NCBI GenBank assembly: GCA_963808455.1
Contig: CAWEHT010000107.1
Coordinates: 1 to 27,525, forward strand
Source of the DNA: CAWEHT01 sp963808455
Lineage (GTDB): Bacteria > Chloroflexota > Anaerolineae > CG2-30-64-16
Length of the DNA stretch: 27,525 nt
Direction: 5' to 3'
This document shows positions 6,760-16,332 of the stretch, piece by piece (positions within the stretch are counted from its first letter, which is position 1; each line of letters begins with the position of its first letter). The translations under genes were made by a program, and so were the position numbers. The notes below the pieces were generated by a model. The model made no database searches. It saw nothing but the letters and a program-made list of their open reading frames with translations, and was not told the DNA's origin.

Positions 6760-8513
6760 GGAGCAAACGCTGGAACCTTTGGCCGGCCTGCCCCGCCGAC
6801 CACTTCGCCCGGTTTCCGCACTTGCACCGGCTCCTCGTCCAGATCCTCTACAACCGCGGCGTCACCGCCCCTGACGACGTGGAGGCTTTCCTGACCGGCA
6901 GGCTGCGCTTCGACAACCCGTTCAAGATGCGGGGCATCGGCGAGGCCGTCACACGATTGCGCCGGGCCATCGACCGGCACGAGACGATCGCGGTATACGG
7001 CGACTTCGACGCAGACGGCGTGACGGCGACGGCCCTTCTCGTGGAAACGTTGGATGCCCTCGGCGGCCAGGTCCGGCCATACATCCCGAACCGCGTCGAT
7101 GAGGGTTATGGCCTCAACTGCGAAGCCCTCGAGCGGCTGCATGCCTTGGGCACGACGCTGGTCGTTACCGTGGACTGCGGCGTCAGGTCGCTGGAAGAGG
7201 TGGCTTTTGCCAAACGGCTGGGCATGGATGTCATCGTCACCGATCATCACGATGTCGCAAAGTGCCTGCCCGAAGCGCGGGCCGTGATCAACCCGAGGCA
7301 GGACGGTTGCGGCTATCCCTTCAAGGACCTCGCTGGCGTAGGCGTCGCCTTCCGGCTGGCGCAGGCGCTCTTGAGGGCGCGGCAGAACTACGACCATGCT
7401 CCGGCCGGGCTGGCCGATGGGGATCTCTACGATCTGGTGGCGCTCGGCACGGTGGCCGATGTCGTCCCACTCCTGGGCGAAAACCGCGACCTCGTGCAAA
7501 AGGGACTGGCCAGCCTGCGCCACCCGCGGCGGCCGGGCCTAGTCGCCATGCTGGAAGCCTCGAAGCTGCAGGCCGGGCGCGTGGACGCCACGAGCATCGG
7601 CTTCATCCTGGGGCCGCGCCTCAACGCGGCCGGGCGGCTGGCCACTGCCGACATCAGCTACGAGCTTCTGACCACCCGCGACCCGGCAAGGGCAGCGGAT
7701 CTGGCTCAGCAGCTCAAGCTGCTCAACCGCCAACGCCAGGACGAGACGCTCGCCCTAGTCAACCTCGTGAAAGCAAAAATCGCCCAATCCGGCGCGGAGC
7801 GTTACCTTTACGTGGCGGCCGAGAGAGGCTACCGCCGCGGCATCGTCGGGCTGGCCGCCGGCCGCGTGGCCGAGGAGCTCTACCGGCCGGTTGCAGTGGC
7901 CGAAATCGCCGGCGACCGGGTCATCGGTTCTGCCCGGAGCATCCCCGAGTTTGACATCACCGCGGCGCTGGACTCGTGCAAGGAAGCGGACGACGGGATG
8001 CTGATCCGCTATGGCGGGCACGCCATGGCCGCCGGGTTCACCGCGCCGGTGGACAGGCTGCCGGCGCTGACCGAACGCCTGGAGGCGCTGGCCCGCGATG
8101 AGCTGGGTGGCAAAGAGTTGGCCCCGGCTCTGGATATCGACGCCGAAGTGGGCCTGGACGAGTTGGATTACGCCACCCAGGAGCTGTTGGCGCAACTCAA
8201 GCCGTGCGGCCGCGGCAATCCGCAGCCCGTCCTGGCCAGCCGTGGCCTGGAGGTCTGTGAATGCCGCCTGGTTGGCCGTGACGAACAGCACCTCAAGCTC
8301 GCCGTGCGTGATCCACGGGCGACCGGGGCACGGCGCGGGCAAGTCTGGCCGGCCATCGCGTTCCGGCAAGGCGAATGGTACGGGCGCCTGAAGACGCCTG
8401 CCCGCGCCGACCTGGCCTTCGCCCTCGAGGTGGACGAATTCAACGGGGAACGCCGGCTGCAGCTCAACGTCAAGGACCTTCGGCCCTGGGCTGATGCGCC
8501 GTCTGGAGGATAA
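6756..8513 (+). CDS. recJ: Single-stranded-DNA-specific exonuclease RecJ
   Basis: RecJ is a 5'-3' exonuclease in recombination and base-excision/mismatch repair, dependent on Mn or Mg. The DHH phosphoesterase core shows motif I YGDFDADG (Asp83, Asp85, Asp87), TVDCGVRS, the DHH motif TDHHD (Asp163-His164-His165) and LGTVADVVPL. RLNAAGR follows, then the DHHA1 nucleic-acid-binding domain with RYGGHAMAAGFT and a C-terminal OB-type region (CGRGNPQPVL, RLQLNVKDLRP). Length 585 matches the family. The GTG at 6756, overlapping the upstream stop, is preferred because the protein then begins with the usual short KRW.L segment; an upstream in-frame ATG would lie inside the previous gene. The frame is intact throughout. 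Confidence 0.96.
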   Translation: MRSKRWNLWPACPADHFARFPHLHRLLVQILYNRGVTAPDDVEAFLTGRLRFDNPFKMRGIGEAVTRLRRAIDRHETIAVYGDFDADGVTATALLVETLDALGGQVRPYIPNRVDEGYGLNCEALERLHALGTTLVVTVDCGVRSLEEVAFAKRLGMDVIVTDHHDVAKCLPEARAVINPRQDGCGYPFKDLAGVGVAFRLAQALLRARQNYDHAPAGLADGDLYDLVALGTVADVVPLLGENRDLVQKGLASLRHPRRPGLVAMLEASKLQAGRVDATSIGFILGPRLNAAGRLATADISYELLTTRDPARAADLAQQLKLLNRQRQDETLALVNLVKAKIAQSGAERYLYVAAERGYRRGIVGLAAGRVAEELYRPVAVAEIAGDRVIGSARSIPEFDITAALDSCKEADDGMLIRYGGHAMAAGFTAPVDRLPALTERLEALARDELGGKELAPALDIDAEVGLDELDYATQELLAQLKPCGRGNPQPVLASRGLEVCECRLVGRDEQHLKLAVRDPRATGARRGQVWPAIAFRQGEWYGRLKTPARADLAFALEVDEFNGERRLQLNVKDLRPWADAPSGG

Positions 8514-8517
8514 CAGG

Positions 8518-8775
8518 ATGAACGAAAAGAAGCGATCGTGGTGGGCGCGCCTGGGGCTGCCCTTGCAGGTAGGCTCGGTCTGCGCGGCGCTCGGCATCGC
8601 GCTGGCGGTCATTGGGATCGCCCGCGGCAACGTGCCTCTGAACCCGCTGTCCATCTTTCTGGCCTTCTTGATCTCGGGCGGCAGCTGGGGGCTGGTCAGC
8701 TGGGCGATCACCACGGCAGCCGTGGACGTCGAGCGGGACATCGCCGACGAGGAGGCGCACGATGGCCAGCCTTGA
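8518..8775 (+). CDS. Small two-helix membrane protein of unknown function
   Basis: The 85-residue product has a basic N-terminus (MNEKKRSWWARLG), two predicted membrane helices (QVGSVCAALGIALAVIGIA and LSIFLAFLISGGSWGLVSW) and an acidic tail (DVERDIADEEAHDGQP). The positive-inside rule would put the N-terminus in the cytoplasm. I do not recognise a family. It starts 4 bp after the recJ stop with GGAGGA overlapping the recJ end, and its stop overlaps the next gene by 14 bp, so it belongs to the recJ operon. Confidence 0.75.
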   Translation: MNEKKRSWWARLGLPLQVGSVCAALGIALAVIGIARGNVPLNPLSIFLAFLISGGSWGLVSWAITTAAVDVERDIADEEAHDGQP

Positions 8776-9607
8776 GGAATTCCGCGCGTTGCAAGGCTTC
8801 ATCCTCGACCTGGACGGCGTGGTCTATCGCGGCGACCATCCGGTCGCCGGAGCGCCCGAGTTCCTCGCGCATCTTCGCGCGGCCCGCGTGCCCTACCGGT
8901 ACGTGACCAACAACTCGAGCACGCCACCGTACCGGGTTGCCCGGCGGCTCTGCGACATGGGCATACCCGCAACAATGGACGACGTGCTGACCTCGGCTGA
9001 GGTCACGGTTGCGGTCCTGTCCGGGACCATGCCGGGATGCCGGGTCTTCCTCATCGGGGAGGATGGGATCCGCGAAGCGCTGCTGGCGGCGGGCTTCGTG
9101 ATCGTCAGCGATTACAAGGAGGCCGAGGCCGTCGTGCTCGGCTGGGATCGCCAGCTCACGTGGGCCAAGCTGCGGGACGCAGCCCTGGCCGTGAGAGCAG
9201 GTGCGCCGCTGCTGGCGACGAACAGCGACCGCACTCTGCCCTCGGAAATCGGCGAGGTGCCCGGCGCCGGCTCTGAGTTGGCGGCCCTCGAAGCGGCTAC
9301 CGACGTCAAAGCCAGGGTGATCGGCAAGCCGGCACCGACGATGTTCCAACACACGCTGAAACTCCTGGGCACGCCTGCCGGGCTGACCGCGTGCGTGGGC
9401 GACCGTCCTGAAACCGATATTGCCGCCGGGCAGGCTGCGGGGCTGCGCACCATCGGCGTGTTGTCGGGAGCGGGCTCGCGCGCGGGGTTCGCCGCCCTTG
9501 CGAGCCCGCCCGACTGGCTGCTCCAGGATCTGGCGGAGCTGGATGGCAGGTACTTTTCTGCTCCCGGCTCGTCGCACGACCCTGCATTTATTCCAACAGC
9601 CCGTTGA
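8762..9607 (+). CDS. HAD superfamily IIA phosphatase, NagD/PGP-like
   Basis: These soluble phosphatases dephosphorylate small sugar or nucleotide phosphates. Motif I (FILDLDGVVYRG) supplies the nucleophile Asp16 and the acid Asp18. Motif II is in TNNSSTPP, the motif III lysine is in GKPAP, and motif IV is VGDRPETDIAAG. The VYRG and NNSSTPP variants and the cap between motifs II and III mark subfamily IIA. Length is 281, close to the usual 250-270. The start ATG lies within the upstream gene. The stop overlaps the 3' end of the convergent GH1 gene by 20 bp. The substrate cannot be told from sequence; phosphoglycolate or p-nitrophenyl-phosphatase-type activity is common in the family. Confidence 0.9.
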   Translation: MASLEEFRALQGFILDLDGVVYRGDHPVAGAPEFLAHLRAARVPYRYVTNNSSTPPYRVARRLCDMGIPATMDDVLTSAEVTVAVLSGTMPGCRVFLIGEDGIREALLAAGFVIVSDYKEAEAVVLGWDRQLTWAKLRDAALAVRAGAPLLATNSDRTLPSEIGEVPGAGSELAALEAATDVKARVIGKPAPTMFQHTLKLLGTPAGLTACVGDRPETDIAAGQAAGLRTIGVLSGAGSRAGFAALASPPDWLLQDLAELDGRYFSAPGSSHDPAFIPTAR

Positions 9608-10940
9608 TGGCGATGAGCCGGCTGTACCACTGGGCGCTGGCCTTGGCGATGCGCGTCTGTGTGGCATAATCCACATAGAGCAGCCCGAAGCGCTGGGTGT
9701 AACCGCGAGCCCACTCGAAATTGTCCATCAATGACCACACGAAGTATCCCTGGAGCGGCACACCGGCGGAAATCGCGCGTGCGGCCGCCTCCACGTGCCG
9801 GCGCAGATAGGCAACGCGGGCAGGGTCGTCGACGGCGCCGGGCGGCTCCTCCCGGTCGGCATACGCGGCACCGTTCTCCGTGATGTAAAACGCCGGAAAA
9901 GCGGCCGCATACTCTTGGTGCAGGCGCGTGAGCATTTCGAAGAGGCCATCCGGGTAGACCTCCCACCCCAGGCCGGTAACCTCCCCCTTGGTCACCTCGA
10001 CCGGCCGCCTGCGCTTGCCGGGCCCACCTGGAGCACGCACGATGGTGCGGAAGTAGTAGTTGACGCCCAGAAAGTCCAGCGGCGCGGCGATGGTTTTCAG
10101 GTCACCCTCGCGCACGAACGGCATGGGCAGGTGATGGTAATCCTGCACATCCTGCGGATAGCCACGCCCGGCGACCGGATCAAGGTACCAGCGGTTGTTG
10201 ACGCCGTCTTCCCGGCGCGCCGCTTGCTCGTCGGCCTCGCTCCCCGAAGCGGGCACTTGTGGCGTGAGGTCGAGCGTGATCCCTACCTGAGCGCCCGGAA
10301 CATCGCGCCGCAAGACCGGCACGGCCATCCCGTGGGCCAGCAGCAGATGGTGCGAGGCAGCCAACGACGCAGCAGGATCACGCACGCCCGGGGCGTGTTC
10401 GCCGGTCAGGTAGCCCAGGCGAGCGCTGCACCTCGGCTCGTTCAACGTGATCCAGGAGCGCACGCGGTCGCCCAGGCGCCTGGCAAGGAGCTCCGCGTAG
10501 CCGGCGAAAGCATCCGCGACCTGCCTGGCAGGCCAGCCGCCCTGGTCTTGCAAGGCTTGCGGAAAATCCCAGTGGTAGAGGGTGACGAAAGGCGCGATCC
10601 CCGCGGCCAGCAAGGAGTCGACCAGACGGCTGTAAAAATCGAGCCCGGCCGGATTGGCCTTGCCGTAGCCCGCGGGCAACACGCGCGGCCAGGAAATCGA
10701 GAAGCGGTACCCGCCATGCCTTTCCCTGGCCAGCAATCCCACATCCTCACGCCAGCGGTGATAATGGTCACAGGCGATATCGCCGGTGCTCCCATCCATT
10801 ATTTTGCCGGGCGTGTGCACGAAGCGGTCCCAGATCGATTCACCTTTGCCGTCCTCGTCGTAGCCCCCTTCGATCTGGTAAGCTGAGGTGGACGTGCCCC
10901 AGACAAAGCCCGACGGAAAGATGGATGCCTGTTCGGCCAT
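9588..10940 (-). CDS. Glycoside hydrolase family 1 beta-glucosidase/beta-glycosidase
   Basis: GH1 enzymes are retaining beta-glycosidases with a TIM-barrel fold that release glucose or galactose from oligosaccharides and glycosides. The protein begins FPSGFVWGTSTSAYQIEG, the family N-terminal signature. Acid/base Glu168 lies in TLNEP and nucleophile Glu355 in ITENGAAY. WSLMDNFEWARGY near the end gives the sugar-binding Glu-Trp. At 450 residues with no signal peptide it is a normal intracellular member. The start ATG (10940) has AGGAGGT just upstream; longer in-frame starts have no ribosome site and lie in the tRNA leader. It stands alone on this strand with no sugar transporter nearby. Confidence 0.95.
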   Translation of the reverse strand: MAEQASIFPSGFVWGTSTSAYQIEGGYDEDGKGESIWDRFVHTPGKIMDGSTGDIACDHYHRWREDVGLLARERHGGYRFSISWPRVLPAGYGKANPAGLDFYSRLVDSLLAAGIAPFVTLYHWDFPQALQDQGGWPARQVADAFAGYAELLARRLGDRVRSWITLNEPRCSARLGYLTGEHAPGVRDPAASLAASHHLLLAHGMAVPVLRRDVPGAQVGITLDLTPQVPASGSEADEQAARREDGVNNRWYLDPVAGRGYPQDVQDYHHLPMPFVREGDLKTIAAPLDFLGVNYYFRTIVRAPGGPGKRRRPVEVTKGEVTGLGWEVYPDGLFEMLTRLHQEYAAAFPAFYITENGAAYADREEPPGAVDDPARVAYLRRHVEAAARAISAGVPLQGYFVWSLMDNFEWARGYTQRFGLLYVDYATQTRIAKASAQWYSRLIAINGLLE

Positions 10941-11050
10941 GAGACCTCCTCGATGCCCCGGAGCCATCAGTGTCTTTCTGTTTGTTGGCTGAATCGTCAT
11001 TCCATACGACGCCGTGCGGGCAAAATGGTTACGTGGGGGCCGGAGATACA

Positions 11051-11080
11051 TTTGCCAAATCCGGCGCCCTTTGTTATACT
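11051..11080 (+). promoter_or_regulatory. Candidate promoter of tRNA-Pro
   Basis: TATACT at 11075-11080 lies 12 bp before the tRNA, with a weak -35 (TTTGCC, 11051-11056) 18 bp upstream. The short distance to the mature 5' end is normal for tRNA genes. Confidence 0.5.
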
Positions 11081-11092
11081 CTTGTTTGGTCG

Positions 11093-11168
<76 letters not shown>

Positions 11169-11178
11169 GGTGAGGAGG

Positions 11179-11198
11179 GGGTGGGAATGGTCCCACCC
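11179..11198 (+). terminator. Intrinsic terminator after tRNA-Pro
   Basis: GGGTGGGA/TCCCACCC forms a perfect 8-bp stem with loop ATGG, followed by TTACATTTTGT. It sits 13 bp past the tRNA end and separates it from the kinase gene. Confidence 0.7.
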
Positions 11199-11245
11199 TT
11201 ACATTTTGTCCTTCAGCCGCTGATTTGTCGGCCGTTGCGTGTGAG

Positions 11246-12729
11246 ATGACCGATGGTGGCATCGGGCCGGTTCAGCCGGACCTCGAACTCTTGGACAGGA
11301 TTGAGCAGGGGATGGGCATCACGGCCGATCTCAGCCGTTCGGATCTCCTCTTGCTTCGCTTTGGCCTGGACAACGAGTTCATCGTGCAGGCACAGGCCCG
11401 GCCGCACTCCATCGCCTCGCTTTACTCCACGCGGCTGGTCGGCCAGGCGTTGAGCGGAAGCGATTATCAGGCCCTGGATGAGGCCTGGCATGGGCGACGC
11501 CACGTAAAGATCCACCGTGACCTGTTGCCCTCCGGCGCCCCGGTGATCCAGGACCTGTTTCCCGTGGTGGGGCGCGATGGCCAACAGCTGGCCCTCTTGA
11601 GCGTGGAAATCAGCCAGATCCAGCTCGAGCGCCATCGCACGCGCGACAAGTCCTTCCAGCGCATCATCGAGCTGCTCAAGCTCCAATGCATGCGTGGGGA
11701 ACTTACCTCGGCAGCCAACCTCTCGCCGTTCACCGAATTCGACGGCGTGCTCCTCGTCGATCCGCAGCGCCGGATCACGTACCTGAGCGGGATAGCCAAC
11801 AACCTGTATCGGCGTCTGGGTTATCTGGAAGACCTGCGCAACAAGAAGCTGTCCTTTCTCAATACGACGGATGATGCCATGGTTGTAGCCGCGCTGAATG
11901 CCGGCGCCCCGCTCGAGACTGAAGTCCACGAAGGCAGCCGGGCCTGGGTGCGCAAGGTGCTGCCTGTATGGGATCGGCCCAGCTCACTGCGGCGCCTGGC
12001 GCGCTTCCTCGACCAGGATATCCCGCCAAGGGAAATCCGCGGGGTCTTGATCATGGTCCACGACGCGACCGAAGAGCAACGCAAGCGGCAGGAGCTCAAG
12101 GTGAAGTCCACCATGATTCAGGAAGTGCACCACCGCGTGAAGAACAACTTGCAGACGGTCGCTGCCATGCTGCGGATGCAGGCCCGGAGAACCGACGACC
12201 CGCTGGCATCGCAGGCGATCCACGATGCCATCAGCCGCATCCAGAGCGTGGCCGTGATCCACGAGTTCCTATCGCGCGACGAAAGCCAGTCCATCAACCT
12301 TCGTGACGTCTGCCAACGCATCATCAGCCAGAATGGCCAGGTATCCATGACGCCTGGCACGCAGATCAGCTTCGGGCTGGAGGGGCCCAGCATTTACCTG
12401 CCGAGCCAGCAGGCCACGGCCTGCGCCCTCGTGGCGAATGAGCTGATCCAAAACGCCGTCGAGCACGGCTTCGAGATCAAGAAACAGGGTGAGAGTACGT
12501 GTCTGCCTGACCGACGGCCCGGATGCCGTGATCATGGAAGTGCGGGACGACGGCGACCGCCTCCCCGACGAGTTCAAGCTGGGCAGCACCGGCAGCCTGG
12601 GCTTGCAGATCGTGCGCACGCTGGTGGAAGAAGTATCTGCATGGCAGCCTGACATTGACAAACGAGGACGGTAATGTGGTGGCCACAGTGCGGTTCCCCA
12701 AGCTGCGGCTGGCGCAGGAAGAGTCCTGA
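11246..12729 (+). CDS. pdtaS: PdtaS-like sensor histidine kinase (two frameshifts)
   Basis: This soluble HisKA_2-type kinase is the partner of ANTAR antitermination regulators. The N-terminal H_kinase_N sensor (ITADLSRSDLLLLRF through LLSVEISQIQ) is followed by a PAS-like segment (FDGVLLVDPQRRITYLSG). The HisKA_2 box EVHHRVKNNLQTVAAML has the phospho-acceptor at His295 or His296. The ATPase N-box is ALVANELIQNAVEHG. The ATPase domain continues in the next frame (MEVRDDGDRLPDEF, GSLGLQIVRTLV) and again in a third frame (GSLTLTNEDG to the stop at 12727-12729). Single extra bases at about 12494 and 12636 restore the frame. The ATG at 11246 lacks a good ribosome site; a TTG at 11225 is an alternative. 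The ANTAR regulator follows 39 bp later. Confidence 0.9.
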
Positions 12730-12768
12730 TCCGATCGTTCAAGTTCTCAAACGGAAGGAGACCTGGCA

Positions 12769-13354
12769 ATGGAACGCACACGTGTCATAATCGCGGACGA
12801 CGAGGCGCTGATCCGCATGGATTTGCGGGAGATGTTGACTCACCTGGGTTACCTGGTGGTCGGCGAGGTGGCGGATGGCCGCAGTGCGATCAACCAGGCC
12901 CGTGAGTTGCGACCTGATATCGTGGTCATGGACATCAAGATGCCGGACATGGACGGCATCGAGGCGGCCAAGGTGCTCACCGAGGAACGCGTGGCGCCGG
13001 TGGTGCTGTTGAGCGCCTACAGCCAGCGCGAACTGGTGGAACGCGGCGTGCGAGGCGGGTGTCACGGCATACCTCGTGAAGCCCTATCGGGAGGAGGAGC
13101 TGACGCCGGCCCTCGAGGTAGCGCTGGCTCGCTTCAGGGAATTCCAGGAGTTGGAGAAGCAGGTGACCGATCTCCAACAGGCCCTGGAAACCCGCAAGCT
13201 CGTGGATCGGGCGAAGGGCATCCTGATGGACAAGCAAGGCCTGACCGAGGCCGAGGCATTCCGCAAGATCCAGAAGATGAGCATGGACAATCGCAAGCCG
13301 ATGAAGGATGTGGCCGAAGCCATCATCCTGGCCCATCAGGTCGGCGCGGGATGA
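12769..13354 (+). CDS. pdtaR: ANTAR-domain response regulator, PdtaR-like (frameshifted)
   Basis: The receiver domain occupies residues 1-120, with the acidic pocket Asp10-Asp11, phospho-acceptor Asp55 (VVMDIKMPDMDG) and the lysine in YLVKPY. A coiled region (FQELEKQVTDLQQALETRK) leads into an ANTAR domain (LVDRAKGILMDKQGLTEAEA, then FRKIQKMSMDNRKPM). ANTAR proteins bind paired hexaloop RNA hairpins and prevent transcription termination. The frame changes at about 13051, where one extra base after RELVERGV moves into EAGVTAYLVKP. The start ATG has GGAAGGAG upstream. With the kinase just before it, this is a complete two-component RNA-level regulatory pair, as described in Mycobacterium. Target transcripts are not evident here. 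Confidence 0.93.
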
Positions 13355-13361
13355 ACGCTGG

Positions 13362-14274
13362 ATGAAACTCACGGTCCTGATCCCCTGCTACAATGAGGTC
13401 GAGACGATCGGCGAGATCGTCTCGCGCGTGCAGGCGGTGGAACTACGGCTGTGTGTCCGTGATCGGCAGGCAGCGAGATCGCTGGCTGCCTTTGCCGCGC
13501 AGGGGGCCACGGCCAAGGGCGTTGCCGAGACACCCGGTGGCGAGCGCAGCTTCGATCCGAGCGATCGGCGAGGCCAGGCCCCTGATGGCGCGCGCAGCAC
13601 GCGCTTGCCGGCAGGGACACGCCTGATTGGCGAGCTCGGGCCTGCCCCGGACGGCCTTATCGAGATCATCGTCGAGAAGGAGATCGTCATCGTCGATGAC
13701 GGTTCCAGGGACGGTACACGTGAGCTGCTGCCCTCGCTGGCCCTCCGCCCGGGGGTCTCCGTCTACTTGCACGAGCGCAACATGGGGAAGGGCGCGGCCG
13801 TGCGCACGGCTATCGAGAAAGCCACCGGCGATATCATGGTCGTGCAAGATGCCGACCTGGAATATGACCCCCGCGACTTCCCCGCGCTGCTCCAGCCCAT
13901 CATCGAAGGGAACTCTGCCGTCGTCTACGGCAGTCGTTTCTTGGGCGCGCCGCACAAGGCCATGTTCTTCCATCACATGCTTGGCAACAAGTTCCTGACC
14001 CTATGTACCAACGTGCTCTTTGATACGATCCTGACCGACATGGAGACGGGGTACAAGATGTTCACCCGGCCCGTGGCCGAGCAGTTGCACCTCAAGTCGC
14101 GCGGCTGGGGTTTTGATCCGGAGATCACTGCCCGGATTCCTGCGCAAGGGTCACCGCATCTACGAAGTGCCCATCTCCTATGCGGGCCGGGAGTTCGCGG
14201 AGGGAAAGAAGATCAGTTGGCGCGATGGGCTGACCGTCCTCTGGACGTTGCTCAAATACCGCTTTGTGGATTAA
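13362..14274 (+). CDS. GT2 glycosyltransferase, dolichol-phosphate mannosyltransferase-like (frameshift and internal insert)
   Basis: Family-2 enzymes of this kind load a sugar from a nucleotide donor onto a polyprenyl phosphate. The protein opens MKLTVLIPCYNEVETIGEIV, then should pass straight to KEIVIVDDGSRDGT. Instead about 77 codons (13447-13677) of unrelated sequence intervene in frame. After it come ERNMGKGAAVRTAIEKATGD, VVQDADLEYDPRDFP (the DxD region) and VVYGSRFLG. Near 14136 one extra base shifts the frame; the true C-terminus (RKGHRIYEVPISYAGREFAE and onward to YRFVD) ends at 14274. The start lies 7 bp after the ANTAR gene. The neighbouring GT39 and YfhO-like genes suggest that the lipid-linked sugar is their donor. 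Confidence 0.88.
13447..13677 (+). repeat. In-frame extra segment inside the GT2 gene
   Basis: Some 231 bp (77 codons) split the first beta-alpha unit of the GT-A fold from the VDDGS strand. The DNA contains a short palindrome (CAGCGA-GA-TCGCTG, 13471-13484). The right end carries near-duplicated GAGATC.TCGTCG motifs. I found no clear similarity to the inserts in the two following genes. Confidence 0.5.
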
Positions 14275-14294
14275 CGGCCGAACCGGCGGCGGTA

Positions 14295-16332
14295 TTGGGG
14301 AGTCGCTGCCTGGCCCTCCTACGGGCCTGGCCGGCCTGGCTCTGGCTCTTGCTCCTGGCCCTATGCGGGGGTGCCCTGCGGATGCCACCCTGGCTCGCCG
14401 TGTACCCGCTGCACCGCGATGAGGCGCTTTACGGCAGCTGGGCACGCCTCGTGCTGTCCGGCGCGGATCCCGGGCTGACGACGGCCTGGGTCGACAAGCC
14501 GCCCCTGGTCCTCTATCTCCTGGCAGGCAGCATGGGCCTGTTCGGAGCTTCCGAGCTGGCGTTGCGGCTGCCCGGCATGCTCGCCAGCCTCGCCCTGCTC
14601 CCTGTGACCTATGGCCTGGGCCGCGTGCGTGGGCGGGCGACGGCTGGGCCTCCTGGCCATGGCCATCGCGGCGGCCTCGCCGTTCGCCATCCTCTTCAGC
14701 CCGACTGCATTCACGGACCCGTGGCTCAGCCTTTGGTTGGCTTGCGCTGCCTTGGCCGCCCTGGCCAGGCGCCCGCTCTTGAGCGGCCTGTGCGTCGGGC
14801 TCGCCATAGCCAGCAAGCAGACCGGCATCCTGGGGCTGCCACTGGTCGCCTTGCTCCTTTGGGCCGGCGACGAAGTCCCCGCAGGGGGAGGAACCGTCTT
14901 GGCGTCACCGAAAGGACCCCGTGTTTCTGCCCTGGACGCGATCTGGGGCCGCGGCCGGAGCATTTCCCGCGGCGATGCGCCCCAAGCGCCCCGCGGGAAC
15001 GATGCGATCGGAAGCGCCAGGCTGGACATCGGCGTATCGCCACGGCGTCCGGCGGCGCAGATGCTGGGATTGGCCCTGCTTGGCCTGGCGCTGGTGCTCG
15101 CGCCGGTAGTCTGGTGGGACAGCCTGCGCTGGGCCACGCGGCCTAGCTTCTGGTACCAGAGCCTGCAGACCTACGGCGGCCTGGGGTTGGCGAGCCCGGC
15201 GGCCTGGCCCCAACGGGCGGCGGCCTGGGGCCAGCAAATCGGCTACCTGTTCGGCCGGCCACCGGCGACGGCCGCCATGTTGCTGCTCGCCGCCCTGGGC
15301 GCGGTCACTCCGGTGCCTGGCGACAGTATGATGCTTCCCAGTGCACATGCAGGGGACATCATCGGTGGCGACGTCTGTCATTCTGAGCGGGTATGCAAGC
15401 CGGCCTGCGCCGCGGCGACCCGCCAGCGAAGAATCCGTCTCTGTGTCACCGAAAGGGTCCCCTGTTTCTGCACTAGGTGGCCTTGCCCATGTTCTCGCTT
15501 CATACTTGTCGCCACTTACGTCCTGGCCTACCTTGCCGTCCATTTCTTTCTGACTTTCCAGCCGTGGGACCGCTACCTGCTGCCGCTGGTGCCGCTGCTG
15601 GCCGTGCTGGCGGCGCAGGGCGCGCTGGGCGCCTCAGGCTGGCTGCATGCGCATCTTCGGGCCTCCGGCCCGGCCGGCGGGCTGGCCGCCGGCGGGCTGG
15701 CCGCCCTTCTGTTGTGGGGCGCAATGCTGGGAGCCACCGGGGCGCTGCCCGTGGGCAGCGACTACGGCGCCTTTGCCGGCGTCGATCAGGTTGTGGCCAC
15801 GTTGCGCAGCCTGCCTTGGAGCGCGGTTGTGTACGAGCGATCGCTGGGATGGCATCTAGACTTCTACATGTTCGACTCACCACCACCCCATATCTGGTGG
15901 GACCAGCCCGCGACGCTGGCCGACGACGCCGAATACGGCGTCACGATGATGCCGCAACGCCAGCAGTGGCTCGTGTTGGCCACCTCGCTGGACGAGCAAG
16001 CCGGCCAGCAGGCCGCTCATGCGCTGGCGGCGCGCGGCCTGATGCTGGTCGAGCGCCGGCGCATCGGCCCTGCGGGCGCCGGGCAAGCCTGCGCCTGCCC
16101 TGCCGGCGATCACCGGTGCCAGTGCCCCCTGCCTGCAAGCCAGACGAACTTCGTCATCTATCAGAATCCTGCCCGCCGGCCAGGGCCCTCTCCAGTCCAC
16201 GGCTGGAGCAAAGCCCCATGGCTGAGACACCTGATGCCGGCAAAGCGTCCGGAGGGAAGTGGCCCCGGCCTGCGCTTGCCTGGCTGGGCCTGGCAGCCGC
16301 AACCCTCGCCACACTCTGGCCCCTGGGCCTGA
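14295..16332 (+). CDS. GT39-type (ArnT/PMT-like) membrane glycosyltransferase (frameshift, two internal inserts)
   Basis: This is a GT-C fold enzyme that transfers a sugar from a polyprenyl-phosphate donor. The conserved start region is visible: VYPLHRDEALYGSWARLVL with the catalytic Asp-Glu, DKPPLVLYLLAGSMGLFG and ALRLPGMLASL. Many hydrophobic segments follow, including LMLGLALLGLALV-like and HFFLTFQPWDRYLLPLVPLL stretches. One extra base at about 14628 shifts the frame from VTYGLGRV to GGRRLGLLAMA. Two low-complexity inserts (about 14867-15050 and 15313-15500) interrupt loops but keep it open. The start is uncertain (TTG 14295 is a guess; the next ATG is at 14379). The end is uncertain too: the frame runs to 16332, but a +1 shift would give a stop at 16223-16225, just inside the next gene. 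Confidence 0.82.
14867..15050 (+). repeat. Mosaic repeat, copy A (inside GT39 gene)
   Basis: The first 24 bp (14867-14890) are identical to 17715-17738 in the YfhO-like gene. A TCACCGAAAGG...TTTCTGC motif is shared with copy B. A perfect 9-bp inverted repeat TTCCCGCGG/CCGCGGGAA (14964-14972 with 14991-14999) follows. The right boundary is estimated. Confidence 0.6.
15313..15500 (+). repeat. Mosaic repeat, copy B (inside GT39 gene)
   Basis: Modules in order: an ACATC..CGGTGGCGACG block, CGTCTGTCATTCTGAGCG, a GTATGC..GCC.GCCTGCGCCG block, AGCGAAGAATCC, and GTCACCGAAAGGGTCCC. The TGTCATTCTGAG...GCGAAGAAT core resembles widespread intergenic repeats of Chloroflexota and other bacteria, from memory. 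Here it lies within an open frame. Confidence 0.65.

Noticed and set aside
11187..11245. ATG at 11187 with a GAGGAGG site as the kinase start
   Set aside because: It is out of frame with the kinase and lies in the loop of the tRNA terminator hairpin.
12490..12640. Programmed ribosomal +1 frameshifting in the kinase and other genes
   Set aside because: Sites share no slippery motif, occur in unrelated housekeeping genes, and one extra base is in a tRNA.
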